Below, piece after piece: positions 1 to 5,908 of a stretch of DNA of 13,994 nucleotides. A model generated the notes under the pieces. That model had not been told where the DNA came from. It was given only the letters and a program-made list of their open reading frames with translations, and ran no database searches. The DNA is taken from assembly GCA_947305835.1 (NCBI GenBank), contig CAMZEQ010000007.1, forward strand, positions 1-13,994. The letters run 5' to 3'. The first letter of the stretch is position 1, and every line of letters starts with the position of its first letter. This stretch comes from an uncultured Alphaproteobacteria bacterium. Its GTDB lineage: Bacteria; Pseudomonadota; Alphaproteobacteria; CAAHEQ01; UBA3637. The position numbers were made by a program, and so were the translations under genes.

Positions 1-1
1 T

Positions 2-280
2 CTTTCTTTTGGCAATTATACATCAGGGGGTTATCCTGCATTTTTGTTTGGGACAAATTTGACGGGATGGCCTGGAAGTGGACCTTATGAAACAAAACCC
101 AATGGATGGCGCTCAAAAGCAAGAATTTGGTATTGTAAATTATACAACAATGGTACATTAGTTCGTGATTTTATCCCTGTTCTTGACTGGGACAATACAC
201 CCGCAATGTTTGATCGGGTCAATAATCAACTGTATTATAACCAGGGAAGTGATACAGATTTTTTAATTCCGCCACAATGA
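2..280 (+). CDS. Surface or tail protein with LamG-like C-terminus (3' end only)
   Basis: The reading frame is open from the left edge, so the true start lies outside the window; a TTG at 44 is an internal Leu codon rather than a convincing start, with no ribosome site before it. The visible 92 residues end in a pattern rich in aromatic and Gly residues. The segment RIWYCKLYNNGTLVRDFIPV is followed by a Met-Phe-Asp-x-Val-Asn-x-x-x-Tyr-Tyr-Asn stretch. I associate this signature with concanavalin/LamG-like domains at the C-termini of tail, pilin-like or adhesin proteins in gut bacteria and phages. It could be the prophage's receptor-binding protein or an unrelated host surface protein. The stop codon directly abuts the stop of the convergent repressor gene, with no terminator between them. 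The family call is from memory of the motif. Confidence 0.6.
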   Translation, partial: LSFGNYTSGGYPAFLFGTNLTGWPGSGPYETKPNGWRSKARIWYCKLYNNGTLVRDFIPVLDWDNTPAMFDRVNNQLYYNQGSDTDFLIPPQ

Positions 281-916
281 TTATTGGCTCACCCAAATGA
301 CGCGTGCCATCCACAAAATATCATTTGGGGCCAAAATAACGTCATCACATTCGGGATTCAAGGATTTTAATTCCACCTGATTGAGAGAACGGCGTTGAAA
401 TTCTTTCACCATTACTTCGCCAGAAGTTGTTTTGGTAATCACACGATCCCCTTTGCGAATTTCCGAATCGGGAGCAACAATCAACTTGTCCCCATCACGA
501 TAGACAGGCTCCATACTGTTACCGGAAACTTCCAAAGCATACACCTTTTTATCCAATGTGAAAGGAAATTCCACGGCATCCCAATCATCCGACAATATCG
601 GCCAACCTTGCGAATCAAAATAACCGTCCCGTCCCGCTTTGGCCAAACCCAATAAAGGAACCATATTTTTGGGGTTTTGATAGCGTTGTCCCGCAAATTC
701 CATAAATTCAAAAACTGTTGTATTTGTGGCTTTTAAAACTTTGTTCATACTTTCGGTGGAAGGCCAGCGCTTACGCCCATCCGTACCGATTCGTTTAGAT
801 TTGTTAAAGCTTGTCGGATCCAAACCCGCTTTTTGTGCCAACGCCGACAAAGAAAGCCCTTTTGCTTCGGCCAATTTTTCCAACCCCATCCATATTTCAT
901 TATAAGAAAGCTGCAT
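281..916 (-). CDS. XRE-family repressor with S24 (LexA/CI-like) self-cleavage domain
   Basis: A 211-residue two-domain DNA-binding repressor. Residues about 5-75 form the helix-turn-helix domain (LSLSALAQKAGL, then DPTSFNKSKR), of a type I recognise from alphaproteobacterial regulators. Residues about 85-211 are an S24 peptidase domain. The expected nucleophile is Ser134 in SGNSMEP and the general-base Lys is Lys171 in VMVKEF. An Ala94-Gly95 pair in LAKAGRDGYF sits where LexA and lambda CI are cut, so RecA-stimulated self-cleavage is likely. The ATG at 916 is preceded by an AAAGGATG ribosome site, and the gene has its own promoter at 948-976. It probably represses the divergent gene at 1069. 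It could be a prophage CI-like repressor or a resident host regulator captured as the switch; the sequence alone does not decide. Confidence 0.85.
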   Translation of the reverse strand: MQLSYNEIWMGLEKLAEAKGLSLSALAQKAGLDPTSFNKSKRIGTDGRKRWPSTESMNKVLKATNTTVFEFMEFAGQRYQNPKNMVPLLGLAKAGRDGYFDSQGWPILSDDWDAVEFPFTLDKKVYALEVSGNSMEPVYRDGDKLIVAPDSEIRKGDRVITKTTSGEVMVKEFQRRSLNQVELKSLNPECDDVILAPNDILWMARVIWVSQ

Positions 917-947
917 TTTACATCCTTTCGCTTATTAGTTGTGAATA

Positions 948-976
948 ACCTTAGCATATTTTTCACCAAAAGTCAA
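948..976 (-). promoter_or_regulatory. Extended -10 promoter of the S24 repressor gene
   Basis: Read on the minus strand, a -35 box TTGACT (971-976) is followed after exactly 17 bases by TAAGGT (948-953), with a TG-N extended -10 directly upstream. The predicted start near 941 leaves a leader of about 25 nt before the ATG at 916. Its internal sequence closely matches the divergent promoter at 1001-1029. Confidence 0.55.
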
Positions 977-1000
977 TAGGAATTTTTTCTTATTTTTATC

Positions 1001-1029
1001 TTGACAATTTCAAAAAAATATGTTAGTTC
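1001..1029 (+). promoter_or_regulatory. Extended -10 promoter of the 119-residue gene
   Basis: A consensus -35 TTGACA (1001-1006), a 17-base spacer ending in TGT (extended -10 TGn), and a weak -10 TAGTTC (1024-1029). The predicted start near 1036 leaves about 33 nt before the ATG at 1069. The weak -10 with a good -35 suggests a regulated promoter. It is overlaid by the LexA-type site at 1026-1040. Confidence 0.55.
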
Positions 1030-1040
1030 TTGTTTTGTTC
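1026..1040 (+). promoter_or_regulatory. LexA-type (SOS) operator, GTTC-N7-GTTC
   Basis: GTTC at 1026-1029 and GTTC at 1037-1040 are separated by exactly 7 bases. This direct repeat is the known LexA recognition form in Alphaproteobacteria. It covers the end of the -10 box and the predicted start of the rightward promoter, the expected position for a repressor. The match is only eight fixed bases, so chance in one window is not negligible; the placement is what makes it credible. The neighbouring S24 repressor could be the protein that uses it. Confidence 0.6.
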
Positions 1041-1068
1041 TTTTTTTTAATAAGATAAGGAGACTAAA

Positions 1069-1428
1069 ATGAGGAATAAATACCTGTCCAATGTTGATAA
1101 CCGGCCGACCATACCTTTTTCATCCAGCGAAGAGGCTTGGTTTTGGTACTGTTTATGCGAAAATTTAAAACATGAACGCAGCCACAATAATTCATCAAAA
1201 ATTGCACGTCCTTGCGAATCGTCTGACATTGCAATTGCCGTCAAAAGATTGATGCGCAACGGCACTTTACACCCCGAACATTTAAAAGTCTTAGCCAAAT
1301 ACGGTTATGCCCAAGTACCACCCCATGAACATTTCGGGGATACCCCACGCATTTGTCGCTTATGGCAGGAGGGATTGAAATTTTTGGGGCAGTTGTTAAA
1401 ACAAAAAGGAATCGTTTACGCCTCGTAA
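1069..1428 (+). CDS. Unrecognised 119-residue protein, candidate regulator of the phage module
   Basis: First gene rightward of the divergent control region, with an AAGGAGA ribosome site 5 bases before the ATG. The protein has no signal peptide or membrane segment. Visible features are an aromatic N-terminal stretch (EEAWFWYCLCENL), a central IARPCESSDIAIAVKRLMR segment, then HLKVLAKYGY and a C-terminal RLWQEGLKFLGQLLKQKGI helix. Other alphaproteobacterial hypothetical proteins that I recall share an RPC-(D/E)-x-x-DI ... HxxVLxxYG layout, but I know of no assigned function. Its place behind a repressor-controlled promoter and before a terminated late promoter is the classic position for an activator or antiterminator. 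That role is positional inference only. Confidence 0.7.
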   Translation: MRNKYLSNVDNRPTIPFSSSEEAWFWYCLCENLKHERSHNNSSKIARPCESSDIAIAVKRLMRNGTLHPEHLKVLAKYGYAQVPPHEHFGDTPRICRLWQEGLKFLGQLLKQKGIVYAS

Positions 1429-1443
1429 TATAGGGAGTTTTAT

Positions 1444-1851
1444 ATGATTTATATACCATCCGTTCATGCCTACCGTTATCCGTTTGCATATGTTGCTTTT
1501 GGCGGAAATTCGACCCGATGGTGGACACATTTTTTAAAAAAAGATTTTTATCATGTGGCTCTTTTGATCGGCAATGGTTTCGAATGGTTATTAATTGATC
1601 CGATTGCCCATTATACCGATTTAATTTTAATTCGGCGAAAAAATGCGCCCCAGATTTTAAGGGAAAAAGGCTATCGATTAATACGCACCACTCCAACCGT
1701 TCCGGGCAAAATAAAATTTCACCTGCGTCCTTTTACCTGCGTTGAAGCAGTTAAGCGTTTTTTAGGCATTACAAACACCAAAATTTGGACACCTTATCAA
1801 CTTTTTTTATACCTGAAATCACAAAAAAGGAAAATTTTCCTTGACAAATGA
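1444..1851 (+). CDS. Putative permuted papain/NlpC-like cysteine peptidase or amidase
   Basis: 135 residues, 15 bases after the previous stop, with an AGGGAG ribosome site, so it is probably co-transcribed with it. The order of candidate catalytic residues is His37 (DFYHVALLIG), Asp52 (WLLIDP) and Cys99 at the start of a helix (PFTCVEAVKRFLGI). A His-first, Cys-last order on such elements is typical of circularly permuted papain-fold (YiiX/LRAT/NlpC-like) proteins. Segments like TCVxxVKRxLGI followed by WTPYQL also occur, from memory, in small phage proteins next to head genes. It could be a cell-wall amidase or a virion maturation factor, or an inactive relative. No signal peptide is visible. 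The last codons contain the -35 box of the late promoter. Confidence 0.55.
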   Translation: MIYIPSVHAYRYPFAYVAFGGNSTRWWTHFLKKDFYHVALLIGNGFEWLLIDPIAHYTDLILIRRKNAPQILREKGYRLIRTTPTVPGKIKFHLRPFTCVEAVKRFLGITNTKIWTPYQLFLYLKSQKRKIFLDK

Positions 1852-1869
1852 AAAAATTTGTGCTATAAT
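1841..1869 (+). promoter_or_regulatory. Perfect-consensus late promoter of the virion operon
   Basis: TTGACA (1841-1846), a 17-base spacer, and TATAAT (1864-1869), with TGC directly before the -10 as an extended element. This matches the sigma-70 ideal at every scored position. The predicted start is about 1876. The -35 overlaps the last codons of the preceding gene. It should be the main promoter for portal through lysis genes, but a hairpin terminator follows at once. Confidence 0.85.
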
Positions 1870-1900
1870 GCGAATCAGTTAAAAGATAGAACTGTATCTG

Positions 1901-1942
1901 AAAGAACTTTTCAAGAAATTGAAAGGTTCTTTTTCTATTTTT
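1901..1942 (+). terminator. Leader terminator/attenuator hairpin before the portal gene
   Basis: Bases 1901-1914 pair with 1919-1932 to make a 14-bp stem with a single G-U pair and a GAAA (GNRA) tetraloop at 1915-1918. A T-rich tract runs to about 1942. It begins only about 25 nt after the predicted transcription start and ends about 27 bases before the portal ATG. Transcription from the promoter at 1841-1869 would tend to stop here, giving an RNA of about 65 nt unless an antiterminator acts. Confidence 0.65.
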
Positions 1943-1968
1943 AGTTGTATAACAAAAAAGGAGAAAAA

Positions 1969-3432
1969 ATGGCCGATATACCTTCACTTTATCAATCTTA
2001 TCAACAAGCCCTTGCCGAACGCGGCAATTGGGAATCCGTTTGGCAAGAATGCTATGCGTATGCCCTACCTACACGCGAAACAACCTTTGCACCAAGTTCC
2101 GGCAAAGTCCCGGGGCTTTATGACGCGACCGCTATGGATGCCACAGATCGTTTGGCTGCATTGATGCTATCCGAATTAACACCGCCGTGGGTAGAATGGT
2201 TTCATTTGACGGCCGGTGCCGAACTATCGGACGGCGAAAAAGTCCAAATTGCCCCGAGCCTTGGTAAAATTTCACAAAAATTACAAATGCATTTGGACCG
2301 CAGCAATTTTTCAACTGAAATCCATCAATGTTATTTGGATTTGGTGACAGTGGGTACCGCTTGTTTGTTATTTGAAGAAGCCCCTATCGGTTCCAATAGC
2401 GCCTTTAAATTTACCGCTGTACCACTGAATGAAATTTGTTTGGCCGAAGGCCCCAGCGGTCGTTTGGACAAAGTTTTTCGAACTTTCCAAATGGATGAAG
2501 ATGCCTTTGTGGCCAAATTTGGTATTCAAAAACTACCCAAACGCGATTCGGATGACAAATCACCTTTGCGCATTATAGAAGCCTTAATTCCGCGCGTCAA
2601 AGGCGGCTATGATTATATTGCCTTTTTAGATCCCAATAGCCAGCTCATCCCAAGCGATGACACACAGGAGTCACCTTTCCTCCTGAGGGAAACATATTAC
2701 ACCACTTCACCCTTCATCGCTTTTCGCTGGCTGAAAGCCCCGGGGGAAACTTACGGCCGTTCCCCTGTCATGAAAGCCCTGCCCGATATTAAAACCGCCA
2801 ACAAAGTCGTGGAATTGATTTTGAAAAACGCCACGATTGCCGTGACAGGTATCTGGCTGGCCGAAGATGATGGTGTTTTAAACCCCGCCAACATCAATTT
2901 GACCCCGGGCGCGATTATTCCAAAAGCCGTCGGTTCCAAGGGCCTTACGCCTTTGGAATCCCCTGGTAAATTTGATGTATCGCAATTGGTCATCAAAGAT
3001 TTACGCGAACGCATTCGCCATGCCTTGCTGGGCGATAAACTGGGGACCGTTTGCGATGAAATGAAAATGACCGCCACTGAAGTTTTGGAACGCACCGAAG
3101 AAATGATTCGCATTTTGGGTGCCACTTACGGACGTTTACAATCCGAACTTTTAACCCCGTTGATTGAACGTGCTGTAAACATCTTACGCAAGCGTGGTGA
3201 AATTCATGAAATCTTTTTGGATGGGCAATTGCTCAACATCACCTATAAATCTCCCCGTGCCGAAAACCAAGCCCAGAAAGATGCACAAAAAGCTTTAGCG
3301 TGGCTGGCCGCCGTGGGCGGAATGGGTCAAGAAGCGCTCAGTAAAATGAATGTGCCGGAAGTTTTAAAATGGCTAACCGATAAAATGGGATTGCCCGCCA
3401 ACTTCATTCAACAACCTGAGGTCATCCAATGA
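1969..3432 (+). CDS. Portal protein (T7-like head-to-tail connector)
   Basis: 487 residues, close to T7 gp8 (536). The ring-shaped portal sits at one capsid vertex, is the channel for DNA packaging by the terminase, and holds the tail. The N-terminus (ERGNWESVWQECYAYALPTR, then DATDRLAALMLSELTPP) is typical of the podovirus head-tail connector family. Conserved stretches include YGRSPVMKALPDIKTAN and the helical MTATEVLERTEEMIRILGATYGRL region. I chose ATG 1969 rather than the upstream in-frame TTG at 1945, because AAGGAG lies 5 bases before it and the leader hairpin ends just upstream. It overlaps the next gene by 4 bp (ATGA), indicating translational coupling. First gene of the late operon. 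Confidence 0.9.
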   Translation: MADIPSLYQSYQQALAERGNWESVWQECYAYALPTRETTFAPSSGKVPGLYDATAMDATDRLAALMLSELTPPWVEWFHLTAGAELSDGEKVQIAPSLGKISQKLQMHLDRSNFSTEIHQCYLDLVTVGTACLLFEEAPIGSNSAFKFTAVPLNEICLAEGPSGRLDKVFRTFQMDEDAFVAKFGIQKLPKRDSDDKSPLRIIEALIPRVKGGYDYIAFLDPNSQLIPSDDTQESPFLLRETYYTTSPFIAFRWLKAPGETYGRSPVMKALPDIKTANKVVELILKNATIAVTGIWLAEDDGVLNPANINLTPGAIIPKAVGSKGLTPLESPGKFDVSQLVIKDLRERIRHALLGDKLGTVCDEMKMTATEVLERTEEMIRILGATYGRLQSELLTPLIERAVNILRKRGEIHEIFLDGQLLNITYKSPRAENQAQKDAQKALAWLAAVGGMGQEALSKMNVPEVLKWLTDKMGLPANFIQQPEVIQ

Positions 3433-3626
3433 ATCAAGTTGCCCGTGCTTTGGTAAGACTTTCCAACACACCCGACGGTAAAGTCGTTTTAAATTATTTA
3501 ACCCAAACGATTACAAATCGTGTCTTGGCCCCACAAGCCAGTAATCAGGAATTATGGTATTTAGAGGGCCAACGTGCTTTTATTGCCACGTTACATCATC
3601 TGATACAACAAGGAAAACAACCATAA
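3429..3626 (+). CDS. Small Bbp19-like phage protein
   Basis: 65 residues, starting inside the portal stop codon (ATGA overlap). The layout of a TPDGKVVLNYL segment followed by LWYLEGQRAFIATLHHLI resembles, from memory, the Bbp19-like family: small proteins found between portal and scaffold genes in many podoviruses and marked by a 'xEGQRxxxxxL' helix. No enzymatic role is known to me; a head-assembly accessory or structural role fits the position. It has no signal peptide or membrane segment. The stop codon overlaps the first base of the scaffold gene's ribosome site. Confidence 0.6.
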   Translation: MNQVARALVRLSNTPDGKVVLNYLTQTITNRVLAPQASNQELWYLEGQRAFIATLHHLIQQGKQP

Positions 3627-3636
3627 AGGAGAAAAA

Positions 3637-4293
3637 ATGTCAGAAAAAATAGCCGAAGAAACACCCGTTATTCCCGAAAAATTTTTGGATAAAGAGGGAA
3701 AATTAAACACCAATGATTTATTAAAATCTTATTTAGCTTTGGAAAAAAAGATGAGTATGCCACGCCAAACCCCACAAGGCACCATCCCCAATAAAGCAGA
3801 AGAGTACAAAATTTCCCCCAAAAACCCATTATTAGTTTCAGACAACGAAATCAACAAACGTCTGTTTGCACTGGGGCTGACCAATGAACAAGTGCAAGGC
3901 GTTTATGATATTGCGGCAGATTTCATCTTGCCCCAATTGGAAACTTTTGCCCGTGAAGTTGGCGCCGATAAAGAATTAAAGGCCTTGGAAGAAGAATTCG
4001 GCGGACCGGAACAATTTAACAATATTGCCCGCGAACTTTCTGCATGGGGTGAAAAGAATTTAGATGCAAAAACTTTCGAGGTTTTAGCATCCAGCAAAGA
4101 TGGTATTTTAACACTTTATCGCCTGATGCAAGAAAAACAAGAGATGCCCGTTTTAACGGGAAAAAGTCGTCCCGAAAATATGGACGATGAAAAAACTTTA
4201 CGCCGATTGATGCAGGATCCAAAATATTGGAAAGATCAAGATCCGGAATTGGTCGGTCGTATTGAAAAAGGTTTTAAACGTCTTTACGGCTAA
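3637..4293 (+). CDS. Capsid scaffolding (assembly) protein, T7 gp9-like
   Basis: 218 residues, acidic and helix-rich. Such proteins template assembly of the major capsid protein into a procapsid and then leave. The N-terminus PEKFLDKEGKLNTNDLLKSY is typical of podovirus capsid-assembly proteins. The C-terminus (DPKYWKDQDPELVGRIEKGF, then a basic KRLYG end) matches the usual coat-binding end of this family. The order portal, scaffold, capsid is the T7 order. It uses the AAGGAGAAAAAATG initiation cassette shared with the portal and endolysin genes. Its last 27 bases form one arm of the 12-bp inverted repeat before the capsid gene. It is shorter than T7 gp9 (about 307). Confidence 0.8.
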   Translation: MSEKIAEETPVIPEKFLDKEGKLNTNDLLKSYLALEKKMSMPRQTPQGTIPNKAEEYKISPKNPLLVSDNEINKRLFALGLTNEQVQGVYDIAADFILPQLETFAREVGADKELKALEEEFGGPEQFNNIARELSAWGEKNLDAKTFEVLASSKDGILTLYRLMQEKQEMPVLTGKSRPENMDDEKTLRRLMQDPKYWKDQDPELVGRIEKGFKRLYG

Positions 4294-4302
4294 AACCTTT
4301 TT
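4265..4302 (+). repeat. 12-bp perfect inverted repeat at the end of the scaffold gene
   Basis: Bases 4265-4276 are perfectly complementary to 4291-4302 with a 14-base loop, spanning the scaffold stop codon. The right arm ends in TTTTT, giving a weak terminator or an RNA-processing hairpin that would reduce read-through or trim the mRNA ahead of the capsid gene. Confidence 0.55.
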
Positions 4303-4412
4303 GCCGCGGATAAGCTGATTGCCCCGCAACTAACCAGCCTTGATAAAGGGCGAAGATTTTCTTCACAACCTTTTATAAGGATTTTTTTAACTTATAACAT
4401 GGAGAAAATAAT
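4303..4412 (+). promoter_or_regulatory. Structured non-coding leader of the major capsid gene
   Basis: No gene is visible here. Bases 4345-4349 pair with 4369-4373 around an inner 5-bp stem (4352-4356 with 4360-4364). A second hairpin pairs 4373-4379 with 4391-4397 (7 bp perfect) just before the GGAG ribosome site at 4401-4404. I see no convincing -35/-10 pair. A 5' stabilising leader like that of T7 gene 10 is the best reading. Confidence 0.4.
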
Positions 4413-5273
4413 ATGACAGTTTCAACTGCAATCGATGCTTCATTTATCAAACATTTTGAAGCCGATGTTCATACAGCCTATCAACAACAAGGCTCTAAAT
4501 TACGCAATACCGTCCGTTTTAAAGGCGGTATCACGGGTTCCAGCACCACCTTTCAGGTGATCGGTGCTCAATCTGCCAACCAAAAATCAGCCCGCAATGC
4601 CCAATTGACACCTGCCGCCGTGACACATGCCCCGGTGGAATGCACTTTGGCCGACTGGTATGCCGGCCAATGGGTGGACAAGTTGGATGAATTGAAAGTC
4701 GGACATGATGAACGTAAAGTTTTGGCCACCGCCGGTGCTTATGCATTGGGGCGCAAAACGGATGCGTTGATTATTACGGCTTTGGCCACCGGAACACAAA
4801 CAGCCGGTACTTCTTCTGAAGCCCTGACAAAAGACCGCATCTTGTCAGCTTTTAAAACACTCAATACCAATGAAGTTCCGGATGACGGCGAACGTTATGC
4901 GTTGGTGGGGCCCGCCCAATGGAATCAACTTTTGAGCTTGGATGAATTTTCCAACGCCAACTATGTGGGTGATGCACATCCGCTTTTAACAGGATCTGAA
5001 TCCCGTAAATGGATGGGAATCAACTGGATTATGCATACGGGATTGCCCACATCCGGTTCAGGATCCAGCGCCACCACAACCTGCTTTATCTATCATAAAT
5101 CCGCCATCGGTTTGGCTGCCGGCCAAGACATTGTTACTGATATCACATGGCATGGTGATTATGCTGCCCATTATGTCAATAACATGATGAGCCAAGGCGC
5201 TTGTTTAATTGACGATAAAGGCGTTGTTAAGATGGTTTGTTTGGATATTCCGCCGGAACCTGACGCATCTTAA
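4413..5273 (+). CDS. Major capsid protein
   Basis: 286 residues, following the scaffold gene as in T7-like phages and immediately followed by a strong terminator, as with T7 gene 10. It builds the icosahedral shell and probably has the HK97 fold. Typical capsid stretches include the N-terminal helix (ASFIKHFEADVHTAYQQQ), the KLRNTVRFKGGITGSSTTFQ segment, and a beta-rich C-terminal half with GPAQWNQLLSLDEFSNANYV. The ATG is preceded by GGAG with 8 bases spacing. It is shorter than T7 gp10A (345), and no frameshifted long form is apparent. The assignment rests on position, length and general sequence character. Confidence 0.85.
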   Translation: MTVSTAIDASFIKHFEADVHTAYQQQGSKLRNTVRFKGGITGSSTTFQVIGAQSANQKSARNAQLTPAAVTHAPVECTLADWYAGQWVDKLDELKVGHDERKVLATAGAYALGRKTDALIITALATGTQTAGTSSEALTKDRILSAFKTLNTNEVPDDGERYALVGPAQWNQLLSLDEFSNANYVGDAHPLLTGSESRKWMGINWIMHTGLPTSGSGSSATTTCFIYHKSAIGLAAGQDIVTDITWHGDYAAHYVNNMMSQGACLIDDKGVVKMVCLDIPPEPDAS

Positions 5274-5286
5274 TATAATAATTCAG

Positions 5287-5320
5287 AACCGGTCTGAAAT
5301 TCAGACCGGTTTTTTTATTT
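5287..5320 (+). terminator. Strong intrinsic terminator after the capsid gene
   Basis: Bases 5287-5296 pair perfectly with 5302-5311 (GC-rich 10-bp stem, 5-base loop), followed by a T-tract to about 5320. It lies 13 bases after the capsid stop. As with Tphi downstream of T7 gene 10, it should raise capsid over tail-gene transcript levels, with some read-through needed for the genes beyond. Confidence 0.9.
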
Positions 5321-5338
5321 TTTAAAAAGGAATTAACT

Positions 5339-5908
5339 ATGAGCCATACCGCTATTTCACTTTCATCCAAAGCCCTTATTCAATTGGGGGCCAAAAGTAT
5401 TACTTCCTTTGATGAAGAAACATCAGAAGCCGAAGTTGCCAGCCAACTTTATGAACCCACTTTGGAAAATTTACTGACCTGTTATCCATGGCGCTTTGCC
5501 TTACAACAAAACTCTTTGGGACGATTGCAAACCACACCGATGGCTGATTACCGATACGCCTATCATCTGCCCAATAATTGTCTGCGTATTTTATCGGCCG
5601 GTCAAAGTACAAAAAGCAGCGGGTTAAAATATCGTATTGTCGGCAAACATCTTTATACAAATGCACCGGAAGTTATTTTAACCTATATTGAAAAACCCAA
5701 TGAAAATACCTTTCCGCCGTTTTTTGTAAATGCTTTGGTGGCTCAACTTGCGGCTGAATTTTGTTTACCGCTGACCGAAAGCACTGCACGCACTGATTAC
5801 ATGCGCAAAATCGCGTCAGAAGAATTAACTCAAGCACGTTTGGTGGATTCACAACAAGCCACTAATCCCAGCTTCCAAGATTTTTCTTTAATTGAGGTGC
5901 GGAGATGA
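5339..5908 (+). CDS. Tail tubular protein A-like adaptor (T7 gp11-like)
   Basis: 189 residues, close to T7 gp11 (196). The adaptor ring binds the portal and carries the nozzle. Characteristic segments are the N-terminal ALIQLGAKSITSFDEETSEA, then a YEPTLENLLTCYPWRFA helix with the family's PWRFA motif, followed by YAYHLPNNCLRIL. An AAAGGAA ribosome site precedes the ATG. It lies directly behind the capsid terminator, so its expression depends on read-through unless a promoter was missed. The last codon overlaps the next gene's start (ATGA), coupling adaptor and nozzle translation. Confidence 0.88.
   Translation: MSHTAISLSSKALIQLGAKSITSFDEETSEAEVASQLYEPTLENLLTCYPWRFALQQNSLGRLQTTPMADYRYAYHLPNNCLRILSAGQSTKSSGLKYRIVGKHLYTNAPEVILTYIEKPNENTFPPFFVNALVAQLAAEFCLPLTESTARTDYMRKIASEELTQARLVDSQQATNPSFQDFSLIEVRR

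Noticed and set aside
1241..1696. Open frame of 151 residues on the minus strand
   Set aside because: It runs antisense across two well-spaced plus-strand genes with ribosome sites and has no recognisable domain.
1876..1899. H-type pseudoknot in the late leader
   Set aside because: The third connecting loop would have zero bases to span a 5-bp stem, which is not sterically reasonable; alternative hairpins are more likely.
1885..1907. Second LexA-like site near the late promoter (GAAC ... GAAC)
   Set aside because: The two GAAC half-sites (1889-1892 and 1904-1907) are separated by 11 bases, not 7, so the spacing does not fit.
2751..3125. Open frame of 124 residues on the minus strand
   Set aside because: It is a shadow of the portal gene with a Ser/Leu-rich antisense composition.
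4303..4412. Internal sigma-70 promoter for the capsid gene
   Set aside because: TATAAG and TATAAC are present at 4374-4379 and 4393-4398, but no -35 box lies at a workable distance.
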